Below the pieces are notes generated by a model, which saw only the letters and a program-made list of their open reading frames with translations, did not search any database and was not told where the DNA came from. Made by a program: the position numbers and the translations under genes. Shown here in pieces: positions 1 to 8,374 of a stretch of DNA of 52,413 nucleotides (position 1 is the first letter of the stretch; each line of letters opens with the position of its first letter). The stretch is from an uncultured Bacilli bacterium (GTDB lineage: Bacteria > Bacillota_I > Bacilli_A > RFN20 > CAG-449): assembly GCA_947629415.1 (NCBI GenBank), contig CANRDP010000006.1, positions 1 through 52,413 on the forward strand, given 5' to 3'.

Positions 1-26
1 TGAACAAAAGTATAATTTTTATAAGA

Positions 27-59
27 TATACTTTAAATTATTATAATTTGAAGTATAAT
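27..59 (+). promoter_or_regulatory. Dyad overlapping a probable promoter of the first ATPase gene
   Basis: Two 13-base arms (27-39 and 45-57) are inverted repeats with one mismatch, separated by 5 bases. A TATAAT lies at 54-59 and another at 42-47, so the dyad covers the likely -10 element. No good -35 hexamer is visible. The position suggests an operator, possibly for autoregulation; this is inference. Confidence 0.4.
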
Positions 60-84
60 ATATATAAATATTGTGAGGTGTAAA

Positions 85-1482
85 ATGCAAAAATTTGTAA
101 ACCGTACAAAAGAGTTGGAAACGCTTGAAAGGCAATACAATTCAAGTGAATCCTCATTGGTGGTTGTCTATGGAAGACGACGTGTCGGCAAAACAGCACT
201 ATTAACCGAGTTTTTAAAGTCACATAACGATTCAATTTATTTTCTCGCTACCGAAGAATCGGAATTCCAAAATCTAAATTACTTCAAATCACAGGTCGCA
301 GATTTCACCGGCAATGAATTACTTCGTACCGCAGCAGTCGATTGGTTTACTGTTTTCAAAACATTATTGTCACATAAAACAAAAAGCAAAAAGGTCATCG
401 TGTTTGATGAATTTCAATACATCGGGCAATCCAATTCGGCATTCCCGTCTGTTTTGCAAAAGATTTGGGATACAATGCTGAAAGATGCCAATATCATGCT
501 TGTTTTATGCGGTTCCCTTGTGTCGCTCATGAAGTCACAGACACTCGACTACGGAAGCCCTTTATATGGCAGAAGAACGGCACAAATAAAATTAAAACAA
601 ATTCCGTTTAAACATTACCATGAGTTTTATGAAGGAAAAAGTGATAATGAATTGTTCCCTTTTTATGCGGTGACGGGTGGAGTCCCAAAGTATATCGAAG
701 CTTTTCATAAGTATGATGATATATATTCGGCAATCAAAGAGAACATCTTAAATACACAGAGTTTTCTCTATGAAGAGCCTTATTTTCTCTTGCAGAAAGA
801 AGTAAGCGAAATCGGCAGTTATTTTTCGTTGATTAAAGCGATTGCTATGGGGAAAAGAAAACTTTCTGAAATTGCCGCATTTCTCGAAGTGAAACAAACG
901 AACTTGACAAAGTATCTTAAAGTGCTCATGGATCTTGATCTTGTAGAGCGAGAAGTTCCGGTTACCGAATCCGCTCCCGAAAAGAGCAAAAGCGGATTGT
1001 ATCGCATTACAGATAACTATATTGCCTTTTGGTTCAAATTTGTGTATCCGTATAGAGCATATTTGGAAAAAGGTGAGGTCGATTATGTCTTATCAGAGAT
1101 AAAAAAAGGCTTTGTGCAAAATTTTGCCTCGTTTGTTTATGAGGATGTGTGCCGGGGCAAGATGTGGGAATTTTCCGCCACAAACAAATGGGGGTTCCAT
1201 TTTGATAAAGTAGGTAGGTATTGGGGAAAAAAGACGGGCGAAATCGACATTGTGGCAATAGATACTGCAAAGAAAAATCTTGTATTGGGAGAGTGTAAAT
1301 ATACAAAATCGCCTAAGGGATTATCCGTATTACATGATTTACAAGCAAAAGCCGATCCCATTATTCAATTAACAGGAGCAACGAATGTTCGATATGTTAT
1401 TTTCAGTACAGCGGGTTATACAGAGGAACTTCATAAGGAAATGAATAAAAATAGCAATTTATATTTGATTGAGAGTATATAA
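85..1482 (+). CDS. AAA ATPase with C-terminal DUF234-type nuclease-like domain
   Basis: Predicted 465-residue ATPase of the archaeal-type ATPase/DUF234 family. The N-terminal third has a Walker A (GRRRVGKT) and a Walker B (VIVFDEFQ). A winged-helix segment follows in the middle (LSEIAAFLEVKQTNLTKYLK). The C-terminal part contains a PD-(D/E)xK-like pattern (GEIDIVAID...LVLGECKY), typical of DUF234. The ATG at 85 is preferred over the in-frame GTG at 73 because GAGGTG at 75-80 gives a ribosome site 4 bases before it. Family members are widespread accessory genes of unknown cellular role. The gene is separate from the unrelated DUF4143 ATPase downstream and has its own promoter region. Confidence 0.8.
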   Translation: MQKFVNRTKELETLERQYNSSESSLVVVYGRRRVGKTALLTEFLKSHNDSIYFLATEESEFQNLNYFKSQVADFTGNELLRTAAVDWFTVFKTLLSHKTKSKKVIVFDEFQYIGQSNSAFPSVLQKIWDTMLKDANIMLVLCGSLVSLMKSQTLDYGSPLYGRRTAQIKLKQIPFKHYHEFYEGKSDNELFPFYAVTGGVPKYIEAFHKYDDIYSAIKENILNTQSFLYEEPYFLLQKEVSEIGSYFSLIKAIAMGKRKLSEIAAFLEVKQTNLTKYLKVLMDLDLVEREVPVTESAPEKSKSGLYRITDNYIAFWFKFVYPYRAYLEKGEVDYVLSEIKKGFVQNFASFVYEDVCRGKMWEFSATNKWGFHFDKVGRYWGKKTGEIDIVAIDTAKKNLVLGECKYTKSPKGLSVLHDLQAKADPIIQLTGATNVRYVIFSTAGYTEELHKEMNKNSNLYLIESI

Positions 1483-1583
1483 AAATAGAAAAATTCCAAT
1501 GCAAAATCATTAGATGAGTTTCAATGATCTTGCGGAGGGAATGTAAAACTTTTTTAGTTTTTTATACCTCAAAAATATAGGCA

Positions 1584-1612
1584 TTGACAAACTGCTTGTA
1601 AAATTGTATAAT
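1584..1612 (+). promoter_or_regulatory. Perfect sigma-A promoter of the first DUF4143 ATPase
   Basis: TTGACA (1584-1589), a 17-base spacer and TATAAT (1607-1612) match the consensus exactly. Transcription would begin inside the dyad that follows at once, so the dyad can act on initiation or fold in the nascent RNA. Confidence 0.8.
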
Positions 1613-1650
1613 ACGACTAATCTCGAAATGAATTCCAGATTAGTCGTTTT
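1613..1650 (+). promoter_or_regulatory. 11-bp perfect dyad at the transcription start (operator or attenuator)
   Basis: ACGACTAATCT (1613-1623) and AGATTAGTCGT (1637-1647) are perfect inverted repeats, followed by TTTTTATTT. As RNA this resembles an intrinsic terminator; as DNA it sits where a repressor would block initiation. Its inner form CGACTAAT-N17-ATTAGTCG recurs in front of the second DUF4143 ATPase at 50066-50098. Confidence 0.65.
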
Positions 1651-1667
1651 TATTTAATGGAGTTAAT

Positions 1668-2915
1668 ATGAACTATATTCGGAGAAGTATTGAAGAAATC
1701 GCATTAAAAAGTTACAAAACTTTCAAATGTATTTTGATTACGGGTGCACGACAAACGGGAAAATCGACCATGATAAAAAGACTTTTTTCCGACAAAAAGT
1801 ACATCTCCTTTGATGATCCTTTCATTGAGGAACAAGCAAAAGAGAATCCTTATACTTTTATGATGCTCAATCCGCCACCCGTCATCTACGATGAAGTACA
1901 ACGAGTAACCGATCTTTTTCGATATATAAAGATAAAGTGCGACGAACAAGAAGATTACGGACTTTTCTGTCTTTCCGGTTCTCAACCGTTTGAGCTAATG
2001 AAAAATGTCTCCGAATCGCTCTCCGGAAGAGCCGTGATAATTGAACTATGCGGACTTTCTCTGCGTGAAATTATGCAGGATAGCTTTAATAAACCTTTTC
2101 TTCCGACAATGAAATACATACAGGATCGGAGTAAGTCTATTAAGTCGCCAAAGAATATTTGGCAGATTATTCACCGAGGTAGCTATCCGGAATTACAAAA
2201 TCCCAAAATCGACTGGGGAATATTCTACGCAAGTTATGTAAAAACTTATTTGGAGCGCGATGTCCGGAGTCTTTCTGCCGTACAAAATTTGAATGACTTC
2301 CGTAAGTTTATGGTCGCCGTCGCCGCGCGCACGGGACAGATACTCAACTATTCAAATATTGCCGATGAAATCGGCAAGGATCAAGGGACAATCAAAAATT
2401 GGATTTCGATTTTAGAAGCGTCGGGTATCATCTATTTATTGGAACCATACACTTCATCGGTGCTGAAACGAGCAATTAAAACTCCCAAACTTTATTTTAG
2501 AGATACGGGACTTGCCGCCTATCTCACCCGATGGCTCACACCAGAAACACTTGCTATAGGTGCAATGAGCGGGGCACTTTTTGAAACATTCGTCGTCTCC
2601 GAAATCTTAAAATCGTACTCAAATAGCGGCATTGACTACCGTTACTGCGTTTCATACTATCGTGGTAAAGACAAAAGCAAAAAGAATGGTGTCGAGATGG
2701 AGAGGGAGATTGATCTCATTATCGAAGAAAAAGGCGTACTCTACCCAATTGAAATCAAACAAAGTGCAAAAGTAACATCCGATGAAACAGCGGCATTCAC
2801 AGTACTTGACAAAATAAAGAACAAGAAGCGTGGCACGGGAGCAATTATTTGCATGTGCCCGCAACCTGGTGCATTACGTGAAAATGTACTGCAGATTCCT
2901 GTTTGGTATTTGTAA
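1668..2915 (+). CDS. AAA_14 / DUF4143 family ATPase
   Basis: A 415-residue ATPase with Walker A (TGARQTGKST, about residues 27-36), Walker B (PPVIYDEVQ, about 70-78) and a sensor-like LSGSQ (about 103). A winged-helix segment follows (IADEIGKDQGTIKNWI, about 228-243). The C-terminal DUF4143 region has a nuclease-like core (EIDLIIEEKGVLYPIEIK, about 347-364). It is clearly paralogous to the ATPase at 48798-50054; both share the STLLK/STMIK, YLERD, AARTGQ and KLYFRDTGL-type motifs. The ribosome site is GGAG at 1659-1662. Family function is unsettled; defence, toxin-like and regulatory roles have been suggested. Its codon use (GCC, GTC, CGC) is less AT-biased than the core genes, which fits horizontal transfer. 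Confidence 0.85.
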   Translation: MNYIRRSIEEIALKSYKTFKCILITGARQTGKSTMIKRLFSDKKYISFDDPFIEEQAKENPYTFMMLNPPPVIYDEVQRVTDLFRYIKIKCDEQEDYGLFCLSGSQPFELMKNVSESLSGRAVIIELCGLSLREIMQDSFNKPFLPTMKYIQDRSKSIKSPKNIWQIIHRGSYPELQNPKIDWGIFYASYVKTYLERDVRSLSAVQNLNDFRKFMVAVAARTGQILNYSNIADEIGKDQGTIKNWISILEASGIIYLLEPYTSSVLKRAIKTPKLYFRDTGLAAYLTRWLTPETLAIGAMSGALFETFVVSEILKSYSNSGIDYRYCVSYYRGKDKSKKNGVEMEREIDLIIEEKGVLYPIEIKQSAKVTSDETAAFTVLDKIKNKKRGTGAIICMCPQPGALRENVLQIPVWYL

Positions 2916-2965
2916 TTAAAAAGGGGTATCCACAGGACAGCTGGTAGAAATAGATAGCAAATTTC

Positions 2966-2994
2966 TTGACTTTTATCAAGGAATTCGATATATT
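2966..2994 (+). promoter_or_regulatory. Sigma-A promoter of the riboswitch-SPFH unit
   Basis: TTGACT (2966-2971), a 17-base spacer and TATATT (2989-2994). The predicted start falls at about 3001, exactly where the structured leader begins, which supports both calls. Confidence 0.65.
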
Positions 2995-3001
2995 AAACTT
3001 G

Positions 3002-3088
3002 TACGAGGAGTAGCGTGCAATACAATATTCGTCATCACGACATTTGTCCGGATATTGTAAGTCAAAATTTTAGATTACGCGAGATCGT
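3002..3088 (+). ncRNA. yybP-ykoY family (Mn2+) riboswitch aptamer
   Basis: The leader has the landmarks of the yybP-ykoY motif. P1 forms from TACGA (3002-3006) with TCGT(G) (3085-3089). The conserved loop GGAGTAGCGT is at 3007-3016. An 8-bp perfect P2 pairs 3021-3028 with 3052-3059, enclosing the conserved TCGTCA (3029-3034) and CCGG (3048-3051). The 3' loop ACGCGAGA (3077-3084) matches the A-GC-AGA element. Known members bind Mn2+ and mostly control Mn exporters, P-type ATPases and TerC-like proteins. Recognition is from memory of the consensus; a covariance-model search would settle it. Confidence 0.8.
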
Positions 3089-3116
3089 GGTTGAAAAAGC
3101 CGCGGTCTTTTTCTTT
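3082..3116 (+). terminator. Riboswitch expression platform (intrinsic terminator)
   Basis: AGATCGTGG (3082-3090) pairs with CCGCGGTCT (3100-3108) with G-U wobbles, followed by TTTTTCTTTG. The 5' arm contains the 3' strand of aptamer P1, so P1 formation and terminator formation exclude each other. Ligand binding would therefore turn expression on, as in known transcriptional Mn2+ switches. Confidence 0.75.
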
Positions 3117-3133
3117 GCTTATAGGAGGTTTAT

Positions 3134-4309
3134 ATGATTCAAGCAATTCTTTTTACTATCTTATCTTTTCTTATTATTGCAAGTGGTGCATTCCTTGTTT
3201 TCTTGCTCATTCGGAAAAAGAAAAATAAATATACCATTGCATCATCTATTGCTCTGGGAATTTCGGTGCTTTTATGCATTCTTGTACCCGGTTCTTTCCA
3301 TCAAGTCGAAGCCGGACAAGTTGCCGTAATCAAGAATTTAGGGCGTGTGGTTGGTACGCGGAGTCCGGGGACATATTTTGATTTTTATCTTACAAATTCT
3401 TACACTTACTTTGATACGACGGTTCAACGCTTAGATATTAATACCGCTTCTTATTCCAGCGACGCACAGACAATGGAAATACAAATGACGGTTCAATTCC
3501 GCATTGATCCGACAAAAGCAGAAAATATTCTAACCGAATATCAAACAATGGAATCTCTTTCTGCTCGTATTGAAAAAGTCGCAGATGATAATACAAAATC
3601 TATTTTATCAAAATATACTGCGATGAAGATTATTGAAACTCGTGCCGCTATTTCGCCCGAAGTGGAACAATCCATCAAATTAGCGGTTGGTGATCGCTAT
3701 TATGCTACGGTCACCGCAGTGAATTTGACCAATATTGATTTTACTCCGGAATTTGAAAAATCCGTAGAAGACAAGGTAATTGCAGAACAGCAAAAAGAAG
3801 CTGCGATTACCAAAGCCGAACAAGAATTGGAAGTGGCAAAATTAGAGGCACAAGCTCAAATTGAAGCAGCACATGGTGATGCGGAAAGTCAAAAAATTAT
3901 TGCTCAGGCAACCGCCGAAGCAATGGCACTGAAATTAGTTGAATTTTCCCGCTCTATCGGATTTACCATCGATGAAACTTATCTTTATACCGAAGAAACT
4001 GAAATAAGAAATTATCAAACTTCGGAAATTATCTCTTCTCAAATTTTAGAAAAAGAGTCTAAAGAAAAATTATCTACAGGTTCAATTTTAAAAACAGAAG
4101 AAGAGAAAAATATGATTACGAAAATTACCACCACACTTCTTGGTACCGAATACTCTATTCAATATGATGAAACACATACCAAAGACGATTTAAAAATCGC
4201 TATGGAATTCATCAAATATCTCGAGTATTTAGAAAAATGGGATGGAAAACTTCCCGAAGTTGTCGCCGGAGATAAGTCTCTTGACTTATTGATTCCTGCT
4301 ACAGAATAA
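3134..4309 (+). CDS. SPFH / band-7 domain membrane protein
   Basis: A 391-residue prohibitin/stomatin-like protein. Two hydrophobic segments lie at about residues 4-26 and 34-53, followed by the SPFH core (VEAGQVAVIKNLG...SPGTYF). A long Glu/Ala/Lys-rich coiled coil follows at about 215-275 (EQELEVAKLEAQAQIEAAHG). The family scaffolds membrane microdomains and often partners with FtsH-like proteases; no protease gene is adjacent here. The start has a strong site (TAGGAGG, 3122-3128). It is the only gene behind the Mn2+-type riboswitch and ends at a terminator, so it is a single-gene unit. A link to manganese or envelope stress is inferred from that leader alone. Confidence 0.85.
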   Translation: MIQAILFTILSFLIIASGAFLVFLLIRKKKNKYTIASSIALGISVLLCILVPGSFHQVEAGQVAVIKNLGRVVGTRSPGTYFDFYLTNSYTYFDTTVQRLDINTASYSSDAQTMEIQMTVQFRIDPTKAENILTEYQTMESLSARIEKVADDNTKSILSKYTAMKIIETRAAISPEVEQSIKLAVGDRYYATVTAVNLTNIDFTPEFEKSVEDKVIAEQQKEAAITKAEQELEVAKLEAQAQIEAAHGDAESQKIIAQATAEAMALKLVEFSRSIGFTIDETYLYTEETEIRNYQTSEIISSQILEKESKEKLSTGSILKTEEEKNMITKITTTLLGTEYSIQYDETHTKDDLKIAMEFIKYLEYLEKWDGKLPEVVAGDKSLDLLIPATE

Positions 4310-4315
4310 ATATCA

Positions 4316-4350
4316 CCCGTGTATCCTTTATGGGAAACACGGGTTTTTTT
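4316..4350 (+). terminator. Intrinsic terminator after the SPFH gene
   Basis: CCCGTGT (4316-4322) and ACACGGG (4337-4343) form a stem followed by seven T. It lies between the convergent SPFH and fbp genes and overlaps the fbp stop by two bases. Confidence 0.85.
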
Positions 4351-6322
4351 ATTTCGTAGCAATATATCCTTCCGAATAGGCAACAATTAAATCGCTTAAA
4401 TTTTTTACTTTCTTTAAAAGTTCTTTCCCTTGATCCGTATCTTTTGTTTTTAATCGATGCGTATATTTCGTTAAATTGGTAATGGAATGAATAATATCTC
4501 GATTTTCTTGAATGGCTTTTTCTTTTGATTCAAAGGGTTGATGTGCCACAAGACGAATGGCTTTTGAAGAAGATGTCAAAGTATAACCGGCAATACCGGT
4601 TACTTTCTGGTAAGCTTTGGACATTCCTCCATCAATGATTAAAAGTTTTCCTCCTGCCTTCAAAGGAGATTCGCCTTTAATGATTTTTACAGGCATATGT
4701 CCGTTGATAACAATTCCTTTGCTTGCATCCAAATGAAATTCCTTCATTATTTTTTCCACATATGCCTCTTGATTAATGAAAAAATAATATGGATTCTTCG
4801 TTTCATGAATATCCGTATAGTCCTCTTTCTTCAAAAAATACCTTTCAAATGTAGCAATATTTTCTTTCCCATATAAAGGAGAAATCGGGCAGCACCATAA
4901 GAACCAAAGAAAATCCAAATCATCTTCTTCCGGATGAGGGGTTAGTAAGGCTTTTCTTACTTTCATATCACAATAATCCAAATATCTTTTTCCCGAATAT
5001 TCCTTTCCATCGCGATTAATATAGGTCAAGAATTCGCCGCTTTCATCGGTAGGAATGCATCCATGATATAAAAGATTTCCGTTGCATTTTAAATACATCG
5101 CTCCGTGATTTAGTAAAAAACGTACATGGCGACTTAATTTTTCACTATGACGAAAAGCCATCGAGAGTTTTTCCATCAATATTTCTTCTTCTTTGGAAAG
5201 CTTTTCGGGATGATCTTTTTGAATCGTCGGAAAATTTGTATCAATCAAAAGATATTCTTTGTTTTCCAAAGAAATCGTTCCTTTTTGAAAATTTATGTTG
5301 CGCAATTTATTCAATTTATCCGCGAGATAGCGAGGATGTCGAATAATTTCCTGCTCTTCGACTTTTAATTGAATTATCGTAATCGCCTTATGCATTTTGG
5401 CAACAACGGAAAGATCATAATCATCCATCGCATTGGCTTCTTCTTGCTTCGGAATGAATTCCAAGCAAGGATCATTCCCATAAAATTGCATTGCAAAAGT
5501 GACTAAAGGTCGCAATGAAATACCATAGCCATCTTCTAATGTTGATAGATGATTGTATCTACATGAATTTCGTATAACATTCGCAATACAAGCATAATTT
5601 CCCGCAGATGCTCCCATATAAAGCAAATCGTGATTTCCCCAGGTAATATCCACCGATGGTAATTGACAGATGGTATCCATAATACGGCAAGCACCATTTC
5701 CTCGATCAAAAATATCTCCCAAAATATGCAGTCTATCCACGGAAATACGTTGAATCAAGAAACAAATTTCCATAATAAATGCTTCCGCACGTCCTGTAGC
5801 AATAACCGCTTCAATAATTTCATTACAATAGGCTTCTTTGCTTTCCGCTTTAAAATCCGTTTGCAATAATTCTTCCACAATATCCTGATATCCAATCGTA
5901 ATCATGGATCTTACTTTACTTCGTGTATATTTTGAAGAAATGAATCGAGTGATCGTAATCAAATCTTTTAAAATTTCTTTTAATACTTCGGCATTAATTC
6001 TTTTTTGCTTTGCCAAAAGATCCAATTTTTCTTTTGGATAATAAATAATGGTAGCTAAAAAATCTTTTTTCTCTTTAGATTCTTTTTCCAATGCCTCTTC
6101 AATCTTATTCCGTATAACCCCGGATCCGGAGACTAAAAAGTGCATAAAGGTGTCATGTTCTCCGTGAATATCACTTAAAAAATGTTCTGTCGGCTTCGGA
6201 AGATTCAATATAGCCGACAATCGAATATATTCGGATGCTGCTTGTTGAATGCTTGGATATTGCTCGGCAAGCAGTTTTAAATATTCTATTCTGCTTTCAG
6301 TAAATTTTTTCTCTTTGTTCAT
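4349..6322 (-). CDS. fbp: Fructose-1,6-bisphosphatase, class III
   Basis: A 657-residue protein of the FBPase III family found in Bacillota, close in length to Bacillus subtilis Fbp. It dephosphorylates fructose 1,6-bisphosphate to fructose 6-phosphate in gluconeogenesis. Metallophosphatase signatures are visible: LSDIHGEHD (about residues 49-57), LGDIFDRGNG (about 201-210) and TWGNHDLLYMG (about 228-238). The start ATG follows AAAGGA. It is the last gene of the long minus-strand run; a hairpin between prs and fbp could reduce its read-through. Gluconeogenic supply of sugar phosphates fits its place beside prs. Confidence 0.93.
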   Translation of the reverse strand: MNKEKKFTESRIEYLKLLAEQYPSIQQAASEYIRLSAILNLPKPTEHFLSDIHGEHDTFMHFLVSGSGVIRNKIEEALEKESKEKKDFLATIIYYPKEKLDLLAKQKRINAEVLKEILKDLITITRFISSKYTRSKVRSMITIGYQDIVEELLQTDFKAESKEAYCNEIIEAVIATGRAEAFIMEICFLIQRISVDRLHILGDIFDRGNGACRIMDTICQLPSVDITWGNHDLLYMGASAGNYACIANVIRNSCRYNHLSTLEDGYGISLRPLVTFAMQFYGNDPCLEFIPKQEEANAMDDYDLSVVAKMHKAITIIQLKVEEQEIIRHPRYLADKLNKLRNINFQKGTISLENKEYLLIDTNFPTIQKDHPEKLSKEEEILMEKLSMAFRHSEKLSRHVRFLLNHGAMYLKCNGNLLYHGCIPTDESGEFLTYINRDGKEYSGKRYLDYCDMKVRKALLTPHPEEDDLDFLWFLWCCPISPLYGKENIATFERYFLKKEDYTDIHETKNPYYFFINQEAYVEKIMKEFHLDASKGIVINGHMPVKIIKGESPLKAGGKLLIIDGGMSKAYQKVTGIAGYTLTSSSKAIRLVAHQPFESKEKAIQENRDIIHSITNLTKYTHRLKTKDTDQGKELLKKVKNLSDLIVAYSEGYIATK

Positions 6323-6341
6323 ATTTTCCTTTGTACTTTTT

Positions 6342-6367
6342 AAAAGAAAAAGTGGAAAACCACTTTT
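6342..6367 (-). terminator. Probable terminator between prs and fbp
   Basis: On the minus strand AAAAGTGG pairs with CCACTTTT (plus-strand 6347-6354 and 6360-6367), followed by TTCTTTTA. It lies 10 bases downstream of the prs stop and may allow partial read-through into fbp. Confidence 0.6.
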
Positions 6368-6376
6368 CTTTTTATC

Positions 6377-7324
6377 TTATTTATAAATGTCGTAAACCGT
6401 AGAAAGCGGCAAACCCTCTTCAATATGTTGAATGGTTGCGGCAATCATCGGTGCCAAAGATAAAACTTTGACACGATTATCCAACATATCTTCTCTTAAA
6501 GGGATAGAATCGGTTAAAACCACTTCATCAAAACTTCCATCGAGAAGTCGTTCCCGTGCCGGATCCGAAAAAACACCATGCACACAGGCAATTCTTACCG
6601 ATTTTGCTCCATGTTCCTTTAATGCCTTGGAAGCCGCATAACAACTTCCTGCAGTATCGATCATGTCATCAATAATCAGACAATCTTTTCCTTCCACATT
6701 ACCAACAATGTTCATAACTTCTGCCACATTTGGTCTTGTTCGTCTTTTATCGATAATGGCTAAAGGAGTATTTAATCTTTCCGCCACTTTTCGGGCACGA
6801 TTCACTCCTCCATGATCCGGAGAAACAACGACAAAGTTATCGTTTCTTTTCTTTTTAAAATAGGCGGCAATCATCGGTATGGCACTCAATTCATCGACTA
6901 AGCAAGAGAAGAATCCTTGAATTTGGGGCGCATGTAAATCAAAACAAATAACACGGGCCGCCCCGGCAGTCGTTAATAAATCCGCCACCAGACGGGATGT
7001 AATCGGTTGTCTCGGTTTTGATTTTCGATCTTGACGTGCATATCCGTAGTAAGGAATAACTAAATTAATGACTCGTGCCGAAGATCTTTTCAAAGCATCG
7101 ATAAAAACCAATAATTCAAATAAATGTTCTGTCACAGGAGTACAAGTAGATTGAACAATGTAAACATTTTTATCTCGAACCGATTCAATTGGTTCACAAA
7201 TGATTTCTCCATCCGCAAAGTGATTTACTGCTACGGGAGAAACCGGAATATTCAGTATTTTTGCTACATCTTTTGTCAGTTCTTTATTAGCGGTAAGAGA
7301 GAAAATGATTGCATTATCTAGCAT
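6377..7324 (-). CDS. prs: Ribose-phosphate pyrophosphokinase (PRPP synthetase)
   Basis: A 315-residue class I PRPP synthetase, full length. It makes PRPP from ribose 5-phosphate and ATP for purine, pyrimidine, NAD and amino-acid synthesis. Visible motifs are the ATP-binding segment (YYGYARQDRK), the catalytic region (VVVSPDHGGVNRA) and the PRPP-binding loop (CLIIDDMIDTAGS, about residues 213-225). The ribosome site is GGGGG. It sits directly downstream of the GlmU-like gene, the same order as gcaD(glmU)-prs in Bacillus. A short inverted repeat (GTATCAT/ATGATAC) spans the end of the upstream gene. Confidence 0.96.
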   Translation of the reverse strand: MLDNAIIFSLTANKELTKDVAKILNIPVSPVAVNHFADGEIICEPIESVRDKNVYIVQSTCTPVTEHLFELLVFIDALKRSSARVINLVIPYYGYARQDRKSKPRQPITSRLVADLLTTAGAARVICFDLHAPQIQGFFSCLVDELSAIPMIAAYFKKKRNDNFVVVSPDHGGVNRARKVAERLNTPLAIIDKRRTRPNVAEVMNIVGNVEGKDCLIIDDMIDTAGSCYAASKALKEHGAKSVRIACVHGVFSDPARERLLDGSFDEVVLTDSIPLREDMLDNRVKVLSLAPMIAATIQHIEEGLPLSTVYDIYK

Positions 7325-7346
7325 GAATGAACCCCCTATAAGTGTA

Positions 7347-8327
7347 TCATTTTTTATGATACCGTGGTTTTGTGATCAATTCGGGTCTGGAAATTGCAAA
7401 TTCATCTTCTTCCACATTTCGCGTTACCACGGTATTCGCAGCAATATATGCGTCTTTTTTAATTGTTACCGGTGCTATTAATGTACTGTTACATCCTATA
7501 AAAGCACCTTCTCGAATTTGAATTGCTTCTTTCTTTTTCCCATTGTAATTTGCGGTGATCACGCCGCATCCTACATTGATGTTTTTTTCCATTTCCGTAT
7601 TCCCGAAATAAGAAAGATGCTTCATTTTGTTCCCGGATTTCATCGACACCGATTTCAATTCGTTAAAATTGCCGATGACATTTTCGTTTTCCAACAAAAC
7701 ATTATCTCGGAAATGAGTAAATGGACCCAGTTGGTTTCGATGGCCGATTTTACTATTCTCGCCATGAAACCACCTAATCACATTATAGCAATCACAAGTA
7801 AAATTTACTAGAACGACATGCGGTCCAATGAAATTATTTTTACCGATTTTACTTTTTTTCATGATTTCAACATCCGGAAAAAGATAAGTTCCTGTTCCGA
7901 TTTGACAATCCGGAGCAATAAAGGTACTTGATGCATCTAAGATAAAAACACCTTTTTTCTTTAATTTTGCTATGGTTCTTGCATTCATTTTTTTCCAAAT
8001 TTCTTCATAATTTTCTTTTTTGGCCATGGATAAAAATTCTTCTTCTTTCTTTACTTTTTTTCGTACGTTTTTCGAATATTTTAATTCCATGACACATTTT
8101 TTTGTATCGTAACAAAAAATATTTTCTTTCTTTTCCATGCATTCACAAATGAATTTTTCCAGAGTTTTTTTGGTGAGCAATACCAAAGGATAATAAAAAA
8201 TGCAAGTTAAAGGATACGAATGGTATTTTTTTAAAACAGAATCAATCTCTCGTTTCATCCAGTAAGAACTTTTTTCATTATAAAAAAAAACGTCATCTTC
8301 TTCTCGGAATTCCCATTGAATAATCAT
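7347..8327 (-). CDS. GlmU-like protein: glucosamine-1-phosphate acetyltransferase half with a degenerate N-terminus
   Basis: A 326-residue protein in the syntenic position of glmU. From about residue 115 it matches the C-terminal half of GlmU: the linker (NARTIAKLKKKGV), a left-handed beta-helix of hexapeptides, and the acetyltransferase signature KHLSYFGNTEM...CGVITANYNGKK...IAPVT, including the catalytic His. GlmU is normally about 450 residues. Here the uridylyltransferase domain is cut to about 115 residues, with no GGxGTRM nucleotide motif and only a faint PLVLLTKKTLEKF trace of the original fold. It probably makes GlcNAc-1-phosphate, with UDP transfer done elsewhere. The start follows GGGAGG. 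Confidence 0.8.
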   Translation of the reverse strand: MIIQWEFREEDDVFFYNEKSSYWMKREIDSVLKKYHSYPLTCIFYYPLVLLTKKTLEKFICECMEKKENIFCYDTKKCVMELKYSKNVRKKVKKEEEFLSMAKKENYEEIWKKMNARTIAKLKKKGVFILDASSTFIAPDCQIGTGTYLFPDVEIMKKSKIGKNNFIGPHVVLVNFTCDCYNVIRWFHGENSKIGHRNQLGPFTHFRDNVLLENENVIGNFNELKSVSMKSGNKMKHLSYFGNTEMEKNINVGCGVITANYNGKKKEAIQIREGAFIGCNSTLIAPVTIKKDAYIAANTVVTRNVEEDEFAISRPELITKPRYHKK

Positions 8328-8374
8328 AAGTGCCTCCCAGAATAATGTATGACGAACAAAAGCAAAATTCGCTT

